From Zelonia costaricensis (taxonomy: Eukaryota; Euglenozoa; Kinetoplastea; Trypanosomatida; Trypanosomatidae): a DNA stretch of 64,000 nucleotides. A program made the position numbers and the translations under genes. The notes under the pieces are model-generated. The model was given only the letters and a program-made list of their open reading frames with translations, was not told the origin of the DNA and ran no database searches. How positions within the stretch are numbered: position 1 is the stretch's first letter; the number at the start of each line of letters is the position of its first letter. This document shows positions 31,765-44,858 of the stretch, piece after piece. Location: assembly GCA_030849075.1 (NCBI GenBank), contig JASAOO010003524.1, forward strand, positions 29,374 to 93,373, written 5' to 3'.

Positions 31765-32940
31765 ATGAGCTCCACGACGTCGAACTCGTTTGTCGCCCCT
31801 GTTGGCTTTCCCGATATCATGCACGACTGTCGAGGCCCGCGCTCCCAGTCCCGCGCCTCGGGGAGCTCAAGCTTATTCCCGTCCGACTTCCTCAACAATG
31901 AGGCCTTTGACATGAACTCGGACGCCGAGCACGCGTCCACCGACTCGTCCGTGCCCGGGTCCTACGAGCCGTATCACCTGCTCCTCCCGCAAGAGCTGCG
32001 CACCCCTGCCCAGCCCATGTCCCCTCCAGAGGACCACCACCAGCCCGCGACCGACTCGCCCCTCTGCAGCACCTTTTTCCCCGCTGAGGGGGCCCTGTCG
32101 CGTCCGTGGGTGGTGGAGGTGGGCGCTGCCAAGGATCAGGGCATTCGCTCGAGCATGGAGGACGAGCACATCACCCTCGTGGAGCGGGACGTCTGCTTCT
32201 TCGGTCTGTACGACGGGCACGGCGGGCGGCAGTGCGCCGAGTTTGTGCGCTCGCGCCTGCACGAAGTGACACTGGCGCACCCGATGCTCAAGACGGCGCC
32301 GCGCCGCGCCATCAGTGACGCCTTCGCGCAGGTCGAGCGGGAGTTCCTCCAGGAAAGCTCGGAGGAGGCGAGCAGCTCCGGCTGCGTGTGCGCCGCGGCT
32401 GTCATCCAGAACGGCACGCTAACGGTGGGCAACGTGGGCGACTGCGAGGTGGTGTTGGCGCGTGGTGGGCGGCCGGTGCTGCTCACCGTGAAGCATAACC
32501 CGAGCTGCAACGACGCCGAGGCAAGCCGAGTCAAGGAGGCGGGCGGCTGCATAATCAACCGCCGCGTCGGACACCCGCGGCTCAACCCGCGCGTCTGCAG
32601 TCTCGCCGTCTCGCGTGCCGTCGGCGATGCGGGCTTCAAGCTGGAGGGCTACACAGCCGGCAAGGCGTCGGGCCTCATCGCCGTCGCCGACACCGCCGAA
32701 GTGAACCTCACCCGCGAGGATGCGTTCCTCCTCATCGCGTGCGACGGGCTGTGGGACACGATGTCGTACGCCGAGGCCATCGAGCTCGCCGCCGAGTGCC
32801 TGGCTACCGGGGCGGACGCCGAAAAGGTCGCGGACCAGCTCGTGTGCGAGGCGCTGCGCCGCGGCACGCGTGACAACGTGACGGTCATTTTTGTGAGTCT
32901 GAGTGCGCCGCCGGCTGCGGCTGAGCACCCAAACGAATGA
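31765..32940 (+). CDS. Protein phosphatase 2C (PPM family), second tandem copy
   Basis: A 391-residue PP2C. The in-frame reading upstream to 31414 begins with GTG and contains no ATG, so 31765 is taken as start. Residues 1 to about 110 are a low-complexity Ser/Pro-rich extension unrelated to that of the first copy. The catalytic domain keeps every metal ligand: MED with D133, DGHGG with D150, CDGLWD with D327, and DN with D370. AVGDAGFK and NVGDCEVV are intact. Differences from the first copy include RDN in place of TDN and many substitutions throughout, so the duplication is old. It should be an active phosphatase. The different N-terminal extensions suggest different targeting or partners, but this is inference. 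Confidence 0.95.
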   Translation: MSSTTSNSFVAPVGFPDIMHDCRGPRSQSRASGSSSLFPSDFLNNEAFDMNSDAEHASTDSSVPGSYEPYHLLLPQELRTPAQPMSPPEDHHQPATDSPLCSTFFPAEGALSRPWVVEVGAAKDQGIRSSMEDEHITLVERDVCFFGLYDGHGGRQCAEFVRSRLHEVTLAHPMLKTAPRRAISDAFAQVEREFLQESSEEASSSGCVCAAAVIQNGTLTVGNVGDCEVVLARGGRPVLLTVKHNPSCNDAEASRVKEAGGCIINRRVGHPRLNPRVCSLAVSRAVGDAGFKLEGYTAGKASGLIAVADTAEVNLTREDAFLLIACDGLWDTMSYAEAIELAAECLATGADAEKVADQLVCEALRRGTRDNVTVIFVSLSAPPAAAEHPNE

Positions 32941-32975
32941 CGTGCGTGTCGTACCCCCTCCCCCCTGGCCACACG

Positions 32976-32996
32976 CACACACACACACACACACAC
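32976..32996 (+). repeat. CA dinucleotide microsatellite
   Basis: A short CA run just after the second PP2C stop codon, with one interruption to CG at its left edge. Confidence 0.9.
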
Positions 32997-35900
32997 GCAC
33001 ACTGTAGCAAACAAGCACGTTTCGGCGCGTGTCCTCTCGTGTGTAAGTCTGGGGACGCGCTCGTGTGCATGATTGTAGCCGAGGCAGCGCCTGCCGACGC
33101 ATGTGAGTAGCCACTCTTTCTCCGGCCGACACCTACGAGCGCCTTCCCCCCCCCTTCATTCCGTCATCCTCGAGGTCGTGGTTGGCGCGATGCACTTCGA
33201 GGGTGAGGGGGAGGGGGGAGTGGGAGAGCGTCGCTTGGTCTTTCCGCATCTTGCCACCCCCTTTAGCCTCCTTCCACCGCTTCGACTACGCCGCGACAAG
33301 GAGGCGGGGAAGGGCGCAACAGCCCGGTGAGCGAGGACGAGCGTGGCGGCGAACTCTCGCTTCTGTTTTCCATAGACAGCTATATCATCAGAGCCGTGCC
33401 GTACGCCATCCCCTCTTTTGCCGGAGCTCCGGCTCATACAGAACTTGTCTCTCTGTGTTGGCTGGCGAACTTCTTTTTCCTTCTTCTTCTTTGCGTCTCC
33501 TCGCTTTACCTTGCTCCTTCGCCTCTCCTCGCCTTCTGCGACCTCCTCTTTCCTTTCTCCTTCTTCGCTCTCCTTTTTGTTTTCCCTTTGAAAGCCATGT
33601 CTCCATTATTGTGGCCCTTGGGTACAAGGCGCCCTCAAACCTAGCTAATTGCCCAGACAAGTGGGTGGCAGCACGTGTCTTAATTGGCAGGTGCGCGTGG
33701 TTGTGCTCCCTTGCGGGTGCGTGCGCGCTCGAGGCGAACGGGTTTCTCTCGCAACTCCCCACACCCTCCGCTACCGTTGTCCCCCCCCCCTCTCCCTCTT
33801 CTCCACGGAACACGTCCCCACCCCACCCCCCTCGTTCCGTGGCACCGTCTCTTCCTCCATTCCCACTGCGTCCTTGGAACCTCCTCCTTTTCCCACCGTT
33901 TTTTGTTTCTCCTCCGCGTGTATCCTTGCTTTGTTTGCCCCCCTTTCTTTCACCCCTCGCCTCCCCTCCTAGTGATCGCTTCTTGTTGGCCTTTTTCCTG
34001 ACGCCCTTGAAGCTTGCTTCACCCCTTGCCGCTTCATTTCTTTTTGTTTTCGTTTTACGTTGGGCACTTGTAGGTCGCATACTTAGCGTGTAAAGCGGAC
34101 GGCTTGTCGCCGGCTGCTCGACCGACGTCTCCTCGCTTTTTTCTTTTTGTGTTTCCGCGCACCTGCTTTTCCATTGACTTTCCCTTGCTCTTTCTCTGGG
34201 GCGTCACGGCATCACGCGTCGGCACGTCTGTCTCGGAGGTGGTCAAGGCGGCGAAGCGACTGCGCCAGCAGAAGCTGATGTCAGACAAGAATAAGAAATA
34301 CGAATGACTGTGCGTGTTTGTTTGTAGCAGAGGAGGGCCAGAGGACGGGAACGTGGGTAGTGAGCGAGACAGCGCCTACATGACAGGCCGCCGCCCACAG
34401 CTTGACGGGTTTCTTGTCCTTTCTTGAAGGAGCGGGTTGCTTCGGCAGTGTCATCTTCCCTGGTATGAGGTGTACGTTGCCCTGCAGGCCCTCTCTCTCT
34501 CCGCCTGCTCCGCTTCTCACGCCCCACTTCCCCCCCACCTCTTCTGCTTTGTGTCTCAAGTGGACACGACCCACGCCTCGCCCGCCCCTGCCTTTTTTCC
34601 CAGTTAGCGTGGGACACCACGGACGCCTCACTGACCTCCCCCTTTTTTTTCGCTTTCTCACCTCCCTTCGTCCCCCTTTGCGCGTGCGTTTCTGTATTGT
34701 GTCGATTTCGCGTCAAGGCAGCACCGATGCTGCCCCTTCCCCTCCCCCCCCACAACGACACTGTCATTTCCCTTCCTGTTATTGTAGTTGTGTAACTGCG
34801 CCATCTATAGTCCCTATTTCAACCCTCTATGTCTCTCTGTCTCTCTGAGTGTGCGGTGCTCTACGTTGCGCGCGATTTCCTTGGTGGCAGTGCTGGTGTG
34901 TCTGCTTCCCTTTCCGTTTTTTTTTTCCCTTTCAAGCTGTGCTCATCGCGCGTGTGTGCTAGTGCGCATTTGCGTGCCTTGGCTTTTTGCGCTAACCTTG
35001 CCGACTCGCGTCCGCCGTTCAAGAAAAAGAAAAAAAAACGATGAAGAGAAAAAAGAAGACCAGGTGGTCTCCTTTTTCTTTGCTCCTTTTTATGACCTTT
35101 CCAGCTTCCCCCTTGATGTGCTTTCTCTGGCGCGCGTGTCGGCTGTGTGTGTCTGTGCGTGTTGTGCTTGTGTTTGTCGTGTGCAGCTGTCGTCTCCTTG
35201 CGCTGTCTGCAGACCAGGCACCCCTGGTTTTTAATTTCTTTTTGCTCTCGAGGAGGGCCTCGTCCGCCGTCTCTCACGTGGCGCGCCCCCTTCCTTTTTT
35301 GTGTTTTTTTTGTGTTTTTGTGTGGGTGTGCGCTGCTTCTTGGTCGACGTCGTTTTCGTTTCTAGTTTGCCCGTGTTTTTTTTTCCTTCCTTCCTCTTTC
35401 TCCGCTTGTTTGTTTGTGTTTGCATGTAAGAGTGTGTTCGCTCAACAGGTGAGATACCTTCGATTTGTTTTACGTTCTTTCCTGTCAACCAGAATGTATA
35501 TTGTGGCTTCTTGACCATTCCGTCCCACTTGAGTGCATCTTCCCTCTTCTTTGCTGTGTCTTCTTCTTGTTTTCTCCCTCCTGGTTCGTATCAGCTTCAC
35601 TGCATTTTCGGGCATTTTGCATCCCCAGAGAGGGGCGCGCCAGCTGCGGTGTGGAGGAGTGAACCGCACCCAACTCTCAGGTTCCACTGACGATTTCCTC
35701 TTTCCTGGCTTCTTGCGTTTTGGTTCGCTCGCTCTACCACCCCAGAGGCTCTGCGCATGCCCGCGGTGGGTGCGTGTGCGAACCCATGTATTCCGGCACC
35801 AGCTTAGCGTGGCGCTCCCACCTCTTCTTCTTCTTGCACCTTGCCTACTGGTCCCCTGGCCCCTTTCCGCTCTTCCCCTGCGGCTCTTTACCTCTCCGCA

Positions 35901-38900
35901 CCTCTCAAGCCAAGCCCAACTGGAGTGCGTCGCAGAGTCGCGACCGGTGTGTGATGTACTCGAAAAGCGCCGACGCGGTTGATCCATCACGTAAGGTGTT
36001 GGTCGGCGACGGCAGCTCGGTCGCAAGAGCAGCAGCAGAAAAAGAGGGATGGCGCGAGAGATGCGTGGGACTTGGCCAAAACGAAAAAAACGCTCACGTG
36101 CAAGAACGCGGATGTGTGTGTGTGTGTGTGTGATTGTATCTGCGAGATTGCGTATGTATGTGCTGGCGCCACGAAAAAAAAAATTGGAGCAGAGTCGCGC
36201 AAAAGAGCAGATGATGGCGCGCAAGTGGTCTTGTGCGTGACGAAGAAGAGAGCGGGAAGTGGAAGAGGGCTTGCGCCGGGAAACACCTTTGCCGTCCTTT
36301 TCTCTCTTTCCTTTTTTTTTTCTCACCTTGTCCGCGCTTCGAGCGACTCCGCCTCACCACGCGCCGCTTTCTTCTTGCCGCCCAACGCGTCTTTTCATCT
36401 GCTTCGAGTTTTTGAATCAGCTCTGTCGTCGCACAAAGCCACGGATGGGCGTCGCGGCTGGCGTCCCCCCCCTTGACGCCTCTGTGTGCGCCCGGCCGAC
36501 CAGCATTCTCTTCCTTCGGCTCTGCAAAAGGCGAATCACCTCTCTCTGCGTTGTCTTCAAGACGCTCTTGACCGTGAGCGCTCCAGACCTGGAGTCTGTA
36601 CAACAACAAAAACGCGCCTCTTTTTTTTTTCTTCTTATACCATCGCTCCTTGCCCTCCCCCCCACTGCGTGACTCTCTTTTTTTTTTCTTTTTCCTCCCT
36701 CCCTCTCACAGCTGAGTTTACGGCAAAACGAGCACGTTGAATTGCTTGCTTCAGCTTCCTCCCTCTCCACCCCTTTTCCCCCCGCCTCTTCCCTCGACCA
36801 CCTCTCACCTCCCCTCTATCGCGCTTGTCAGCCTCTCCGCCATTTTTCCTATCCTCCCTTTTTTACAGCGCGTTGCGCCCGCCGCACGTTGTTGAGTGTC
36901 GAACGCAGTTGTGCGGTGCGTGGGCTTTTTTCCCAGCGGCACCATTTTTTTTTTTTTTTTGTGGCATCACGCGGCTGGCCCTGCTGGCGTCGGCGATGGA
37001 TTTTGAGAGGTCGCACTGGAAAGCGACAAAAAAGAAGAGCTACTTGCCGTGACTACACGCGACCCTTTTAGCCACACCGCGATGCACTCGTGCGCCTTCA
37101 CTTGTGTGTGTGTGTGCGTGTCCGTGTTACCCAGTGATGGCTTGTAGTGTGCGCGTAGTCGCTGTTCATGTGCGCAAGGGAAAGCGCAAACAAGTCTGCG
37201 TCTTCCTTTTCTTCCGTTTCCACCCCCCTTTTCTCTCTCCCCCCGTCCTCCCTCTCGTGCGCGCCGTGACTCTGCTTAAGTGGTGCTCCGCTGCATGAGG
37301 TAAAACAGCGCTTCTGTGTGGGGGGGGGGGTGACCTGCGTGGATGGGTGGGGGTGAGTTTGTTATGAAGACGATGGTATCTCGGTGGTCTTGACTTCATG
37401 TACAAATTTGTGCGTGCGTTGGACTGGTGATAGCACAACGATGTATGCGCGAGGCAGGCTGCTCCTCGCGAGTGCAGCCCTCCCGCTGTGTCCGCTTTTC
37501 CGTGGCGATCGCCGTTCTCTTCGACTCACTTCCCGCTCTCCTTTCTTTTCCAGTTTGAGTTATGTGAGCGCATCGCCATGACGACACAGCAAGAAACTGC
37601 TTCTCTATGAGTCCGCCGCCGCCCCTGCGATGACGCCGGGCCTTCTCCACACCCCAAACGCTGTCTGCACCGACACGCAAACAGTTGTGCGTCGAGCGGG
37701 ACACAGCCGACACAAAAAAAAAAAAAGAGAACGGAGTCTCCTCGCAATCGACGGTCGCGGAGTGGCCGTCATTGCCGAAATTGTATAAAAAAGACGCCGT
37801 GGTGTGCGATTTGTATGTGCGTAAGCGTGTGTGTGTGTGTGTGTTAATGCGACTCCGCGTGACGCGTGCACGATGCCGTCTGAGCGCTGCTTGACTCTTT
37901 TTATTGACGTGTTTGCACTGATTTGGTGCACTCACCACGCTTCCCCTCCACTCCTTTCCCCCTTTCATTGTGCCTTCGTGGCGGAACACATACGTGCGGG
38001 AGAAGAAGAGAGCAGAAAAGAAAAATGGCAAAGCACCGGTCCAGCGGGCTGGTGGGAGATCTCTTCCTCCTCCTCCTCCGCCTCCCCCTCCGCTACGCAA
38101 TCCCGAGGCACGCACGCTGGCCAGGATGGGAAGACGATGAAAAACAAGAGAAAGAAGCAGTCGGAATAGCTGACTTTCCTTTTTCTTCGTTTTCCCGTTT
38201 CTCGATGCGCGAAGGCCCCTGTTATGCGACTGTCGCAAGGTGGAGGGAGGCGTCACGCTGCACACACACACACTCGCAGCGCCCTCTTTTTCTTTCCTAG
38301 TTTGCCGCAGATTCATCGACTTGACCTCAAGCCATACGAATGAGAAAAAAATGGTCTACTGTATTGGCTGAACCTGGTAGTCGTAGTTCTCGTGCGTGCA
38401 GGAGTGAGAGAGAGGCGTGGTTGCCTTCGTCTGGCTCCTTTCTCGTTATCCTTCTCATTTGGCTTAGGTCGTCCTCCTCCAGGACGGTTCGTTCCCGTTG
38501 AGTTTTGTTCGTGTTGAGTGCGTGACTTCTGCTTTCCCTCTTTTTCCCCATCACAAATATCTTCGTGTTTCTAGCTCGGATCGCCCGTGTCTTCCTTTTC
38601 TTTCACTGTGTTCTCGGGTTGATGTGCTTGTGTGACTTCTGCTCCGCCAACAACAACAAGACGAATGTTTGGTCCCCTACAGAAGTGTGTGTGTGTGCCT
38701 TTCTTTTCCTTTGTTCTCTCGCTGTCTCTTGCACCTCCCTCCCCCTTCACTTGCCCACTGCCTTGTTGTTAAGTGCTACATATTTGTCACGGCCAAACTG
38801 CACATGTTTCCTTCTCTTCTCGCCATGCCTTGTCGTTACTGTACCTTTACCTTTTTTTTTGTTTTTGCTTCTTGTCCCCAGTGATCCATGTTTTTCTTCT

Positions 38901-40422
38901 TCTTTGGCTTGGTTTTGCATGTGTTGCCCGCCCTCCTCCCAAATTCCACGCCGTGCACCCACAGAGCCATACCCTCGCCTGGGGCGTTTATCACCCTCAC
39001 CGGGTTGGGTGCACGAGTCCGTGTGGTGTGTCTCCTCCGTTTCTTGTGATGCTTCAACTCCGTCTCGTTTTGACGGGAGGATGAATGGCGCATTTTTGTG
39101 TTGCGCCGATGCCCGGCTTGTCCACTGTGCCGTTTGTTGTCTCGGTCATTTATGCCACTGCATGCGCCAGAGCATGACCGTCGGCTTGCTACACCCCTCC
39201 TCCTCTTCCTCTGCTCTTCCTTTGCGGTGGAACCTTGAGCTCTTCCTTCTCTCTGTTCTTGCCTCTTCTTGCACAACGGTGGCGCGGTGGAGTCGATCAT
39301 TCCCTGTTCGACGTGCACCTGCTTCTCGCCCTACCGCGCCTAAGAACTTCACTTCCTCGCTCTTTTCTCTTCCCACTTGAACCCCGCCCTTTCTCCCTCC
39401 TCCCCACTCCGCCGTTCCCGCCAGTCCTGTCTTTGTAGTCCCTCCCCCCTCTCTCCTCCGCCACTGCGTCCCACCCCTCGCGATGGCACGACGTTCACCA
39501 CCGGGCATGTGTGCGGCGTGGTGTGTAGTGTGCCTGTCTTCATGATGTTCATGTGCGAGGGCGAGGAGCAAGACGCTCACCGCTCCAGAGCTTCTCATCC
39601 AGTCTTCAGAAGTGAAGCACCGCATGGGTGCAGAGTGCCGAGCATGCTGTTTTGCACCGCTGTGGTGTTGTCGCCCTTTTTTGTTTGTTTGTTTGGTTCT
39701 CGAGTGAGATCTTCTCTCCTGAAGAGGAGTACGGCGGCGCGTGTCGAGCTGCAACTTTCTCCCGCTTCTGCGATGACCATCACCCCCCCCCCCCTGCGAG
39801 CGGGCCGTCGCGTGCGAAGACCGCCGTGGAGGTCGTTCCCGGCCCACGACTCTCGTGAGAGTGCGCGTGTGGCGTACTCGTCACCGCCACGTAGACCGAG
39901 GATGAGGTGATGAGCGTGAGCGGCGCGGGTTGCATGTTGCCGATGAGCGCACACCGCGACGCAAAGTCACTCACGCACGCACACAAGTACTGCATCCGTG
40001 GCACGCACACCCACCTTCTCCTTCACCTTCTTGCGTTTCTCTTTGTTTTTTTTTTTGCTTGTTTTTGCCGATGGTGCGTTCGTGTCCAGATGTTTATTCC
40101 TTTTTCCCGCTCCCCAACAAATCTACTTTCTCGCTTCGTTGACCGCCACCCACCCCCGCCCCCTTCTGCGACCCTCCCCCTTACTGCTTTCCCGCCCACC
40201 GGTGTACGAAGTGGTGTGAGTGAGGGGAGTGCGAGCCACCCTACGAGTCCTCGCTCGTCGAGTGTCTCTTTCTGATTTCTCGGTTGCCTTCCTCGCTTGT
40301 TTCTGCTCTTTTCGCTCGCCGTTCAACTCAATGCCTCTGTCGTGCGTGTATAAGGACAGGCAGCGTCAAACGTCGTCGTGCTTCATGTACGTCTGTAGGT
40401 GTGGAGCGTCTGCCTGTGTGTC

Positions 40423-40425
<3 letters not shown>

Positions 40426-40454
<29 letters not shown>
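40426..40454 (+). repeat. GT dinucleotide microsatellite
   Basis: A 29-base GT run inside the gene-free tract. Confidence 0.95.
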
Positions 40455-40455
<1 letters not shown>

Positions 40456-43400
40456 ACGTGCTCGACGATGATCGCTGAGTCGTGAGCTGTGCATGAGGAC
40501 CAATGACATGCTGCCCGCCGGTGTTTTCTCGCATGTGCTCTTCTTTTGTGCTGCTTCGCTGTATTCGAAGGCTCACACACACAAACACCCACACCCACGC
40601 ACCCACGCTCGCATTCGATGCCTCACAGTTTCATGCCTCGAAGACGCCAGCACCGGCTGAGGGCATCACAAGGATCTTTCTCATTTGCGCAGCGCGTCAG
40701 AATTGTTGTGTTTTGACGTCTCTTCACGTTGTTTACACACTGACTCGGTGCAACCCTCTAAGAAGGCGATAGGCGATGTACTCTTGCACCCAACCACCCA
40801 AGGAGCGGTGAACTGTGGTGCCGTGTTACGCAGCGGGTTCGCGCCGTGAAGGCGCCGCTTTGGTGTGTCTTGTCCTTCTCGTTTTATAGGCGGTAAACTG
40901 ATTCAGTACTTCCCCTGATGATGCTCTTCTTCTTCGTTCGTCCTTTGCGGGCTTCTGTTTCACTACCTCGTTCGTTCATTTACCATGCGTGTCCGACCCG
41001 TGCAAGGGGGTCTCCCTCTCTCTCCCCATCCTCACACGCATGACTAGGCTTCTCTTTTTTTTTTCCCTCTTTGTGTTTTCGCCTCTTCTTGCCGTTTTCT
41101 TTTTGGTTTGACATGTCTGTCTCCGCGTGCCGCTCTCGTTCTGTTGTTCTTCTCCTACCTATAGATCTGGTGTGTGTGCGTACCCCCCTTTTCTTTTTTT
41201 CTCGTTTCTCGTGGTTGTGCTCTCTCTCCCCCGTAACACTTTTTCTCGGTTCCCCCTCCCCCCACTCAGACCTGTGTCTCTGGCCCTCCATCTAGGTGTG
41301 TATTGCTGTTTTTTGTGTGTCTGTTTTGGTGCGTGCGCATTCGTCTTGCGTGCGCGCCTTTTCTTTTCCTATGAACGTCACCCCCCTTCCCATCTCTTCC
41401 ACTTTTTTTTTTGCTGCTTTCCACCTTGTTTACCCTTTTCTCCCCTTTTCACGTGCGCGATTTGTGTTCGGTGTGTTTTCATTTTATTCTATGTTTCTCC
41501 CTCTCCTTCCCCGTGCGCCCTTTCTTTTTTTAGCCTCATCCTCCGATGTTTCTGCGCCTCACTCTGTTCTTGCGTTTCCGTGTCACCTTCTGCCTTCGGC
41601 ACTCGCGGTTGCCGTGTTGTCTCTACGTTTCCTGTTTCTCAAGACGTCTTTGCGCCGACAGCTTTCTTCTCTTTGTTTTTTTTTTAATTTGAGTCGTGAC
41701 GTCCCCTGGGTTGCCTCCGTACTTCTGTTCAAGAATGCCCGCGGGCGAGTCTGGGCTTCGCGAGCTGGCTCCAGCTTGTGTGGTGTGGGGCAAAAAAAAA
41801 AAAAACCTCCAGGAGGCAAAGAGGCAGACGGAATTATCGCGGTACGGAGACCACGGGAAGAAACCAAGATGAAACGGCGAGGTTAATGCTGAATTAAAAA
41901 AGGACAGGGAAAGAAAAAAAACACACACACATACACACGCAAACACTCGACACACAAAGAAGAGACGGTGAAGTAATGCGGAGCGACACTCACATGACGT
42001 GTGTGCGTTTGTGGCGTGAACGAAACGAAAATTGTTCTGGCCCTCTCTCTCAGCACGCGTCCTCTCCTGCCGGCTTCACCACTCGCCTAGTGCGCACCAG
42101 CTTCTTTTTTTGTTTTCCGCCACCCGTGCTCGGTGCAACGCCAGCAAAAAAAAAAAAAAGAAGGTAAACATGAGAAGACGACACAACACAGAAAACGGCA
42201 CTGGCAGCGATAGCGCTTGACGGGGCTTCCTCTCTCACTCTGCTCTCTTTGCTCCTTCAGAGTCGGTGTTCACAATCCAGTGTTTTTTCTTGGTAGTTGT
42301 ATGTGCGTGTGTGTGTTTGATGTTCTGGTGGCGTCTGATGCGTTAGCGACCACCACCCCCTTTTTTTTTTCCTATTGATTTGGAGTCGATCTCCATCTCT
42401 AGCGCCTCGCCTTTTGCGCCGTTGACTACTTTCAACTTCCCCAGGGTTTCCCATTTTCTTGCTGTTTGCATGCGTGTGTCTGTGCTCTCCACTCTTTTCT
42501 GTCTCTGTTTCTCCTTCACTACCGATCACGGCTCTCCCAGTTGCTTTCTTTCCCCTGTTTTGTGTTGCCCTCCTCCTCCTCCTCCTCGATCGTTGCCGAC
42601 AACGTCTTCTCGTCGGCAACTCAGCTTCGCTGTCGCCCCCTGCTTCTTCTCTCACGTGCCTTGCGCTACTCTCCTGGCCTGGCGTTTCTTTCCTTTCTTA
42701 CCTTTCCTTGCCCTTTCTTCGCCTCGCTTCACCGCCTGCCATGCTCCTTCTTCCTACATCTTTCACGATCTGCCCACTCCATCCCAACGAGAGAAACACA
42801 AGAGCTGTGACGCGGCACTTTCTCCCCTTTATTCCATCTAAAAAGAAGTGAAATACCAGCAGGGTTGACTTCGCCTCCTTTTTTCTATTTTCCACCCCCC
42901 ACTCTCCCCGCCACTGCGCAGCCCCTCTTTTTCCTCAACCCTATTGAACCCACGGGAGACCGCACGCTCGATTCCCGCAGCGAACTCGCGCCGACGCTGT
43001 CGCGCCGGTTTCTCACGACCCCGTCCCGGGTGGTCCGATGTGCTCGTCGCCTTCCCGACGCTCCAGCGCCTTTTGCATCCTTCGCGCAGGACTTCTTTGT
43101 TTCTTCTATTTTCTTTTCGGCTGTTGTTGTACTTTCGTGTTTAGCCTTCGCCGCCCCACTCCCGACCTGGAGCCGGAAGGCGGTGGTGCAGCGAAGAAAG
43201 ACCCAGGAAAAGAAGGCAAACTGTCGATCTGCGCATCAGGAGACCGATGCACCAAGCACTTTTTCTTCGCTGCTTTCTCTCGTTCCTCTTCTGCTGTTGT
43301 CCTGCGCGGAGCTCGTGTTGTTTCCGGTTATTCTCCCAACTATTTTTACCCATGTGGCGCAGTTGCACGCACTCCACTTGAAGCCAGCTCACCTGTTGGT

Positions 43401-44774
43401 GTTCTGATTTCTTTTTTTTTTTGTTCCCCGCCCGCACCCTCTCGTCAGGCTTCTTTTTCTCTCTCCCCCTGCGGCTCTATCTCCTGTTTTCTCCCTTTCT
43501 GTGCAATGCGTTTGCCGCTTCCGCCTCTTTCTTTCTTTCTTTTGATTCTCACCTCTGCGCGGATATACACCGCCTCAACTTTCCTGCTTCCCACTCCTGC
43601 TCTCTCAAGCAGTGTCTTTCGCATCTTTCCCACCATGCTGCGCCCCCTCGAGACTCCTCAACTCGTTTCTTTTTTTTTCCTCTTCGAAGGAGATTCCAGC
43701 TCACAGCAGCTCTGCGCGACACCGGGCTTCTCTCGAACGTCCCGAAGTCCTTTCTCCACCCCGCACTTCAGCTTCTGTTTGTGCCGCATGGGGTGCCCAT
43801 GTATGTGCACGAGAGTGGAAACACGCACGTGCCCGCGTGTTTGTGTATGTGTGTGTGTATGTCTGACGGTCTTATCTCAACCTAATCGCTGCTTCGCTTA
43901 TACAACCCTCGTCTCGCAATCGGTTTCGGGCTTCTCACTCCTGTCACCACTTTCGCCTCTCACCACCTTCAGTTTCCGCGTCTTTTCTTTGTTGCCTCTC
44001 CTTCCTTGTCATCCTCTGTTCCCCCCTCCCCTTTCTCAATCACCTTGGAGTATTGCAACCCTTTTCTTTTCTTCTTCTCCAGCCCTCTGATGTTGTTCGG
44101 TTTGCGCGTCACTTCTTTTTTCTTCTTCCCCCCTCACTCCCTCGTGAGCTCCGCACGGCGTTCGTTTGCTCTCGCAGCCACCAACTGTCACGCGTTCGTG
44201 TTGTGCTCCCCTCTTACCGCACCTCCAGCGAGACTCTTTGTGTTTGAGCCTTGCCCACATGCGCTGATAGTCGGTGAGAGGAAGAAATAAGGCGAGGAGT
44301 GGCGCTGTGAGCTGGCGGGTGAGTGCAGCGCGCGGCGGTGCGGGGAAGGGGGGGGGGGGAGACAGCAGGGCAATTCGCCTCGCAGCAAGCCGCAGAGTAA
44401 AAAAAAACGAGGAGCGACACTCGGTCTTCTGCGCGGCGTGAAGAGTCTGGTCCAGAATCGGACAGACGTGCGTGGCTGATCTGTCTTTCCGTTTTTTTTT
44501 TTTCGATTGTGCTGCTGCTTTCTCCGTGAGCTGCCTCTGCGATGACTCACACGGTTCGCTACGCCTTCCCTTCTCGCTGACGCAGCCGCACACACCACGC
44601 GAGAAAAAAAAAAGAGAGACGCGTCTGTGGCGCGGGCTCCGCTACGCTGGGAAGTCCCTCGCCAAAAAACCAGCGTGGCCCGCCTAACGAAGATGAGTCA
44701 GGAGAGGGAACGGGGGGGGGGAGGGAAGGAGGCCACCAAGAGTCTGCCGTGGAGGTAGGGTGCAGGGGGGAGGC

Positions 44775-44858
44775 AAAAGAGAAACGCAGGAATCTCCGGC
44801 AGGGTTTGAACCGGTGACCTGAAGCGCCGCGCTGCGTTTCTTGGCCAAGTGCAGCGCT
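44775..44858 (-). ncRNA. Candidate tRNA-sized structured RNA with A-box-like, B-box-like and T-run signals
   Basis: Read on the minus strand there is an A-box-like TGGCCAAG (44847-44840), then a B-box-like GGTTCAAACC (44812-44803), then TTTT (44778-44775), which would suit a short Pol III transcript. The DNA also folds compactly: a 7-base outer stem (44781-44787 with 44834-44840), an inner CCGG/CCGG stem (44796-44799 with 44811-44814) and an AGCG/CGCT hairpin (44823-44826 with 44830-44833). An alternative 7-base stem pairs 44829-44835 with 44851-44857. A proper tRNA cloverleaf does not fit: the T stem has two mismatches, the acceptor ends do not pair and the A-to-B distance is about 35 bases. 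It may be a decayed tRNA, a novel small RNA or coincidence. Confidence 0.3.

Noticed and set aside
33182..34093. 303-codon plus-strand reading in the gene-free tract
   Set aside because: No ATG near its beginning, Ser/Pro/Leu/Phe-rich from T/C tracts, and no recognisable motif.
34230..34306. Short peptide-like end VSEVVKAAKRLRQQKLMSD
   Set aside because: It looks protein-like, but the frame upstream has no ATG, and cis-introns are almost unknown in these organisms.
43038..44090. 350-codon plus-strand reading
   Set aside because: Low-complexity Ser/Phe/Leu/Cys from pyrimidine tracts, with a TG repeat inside; no domain.
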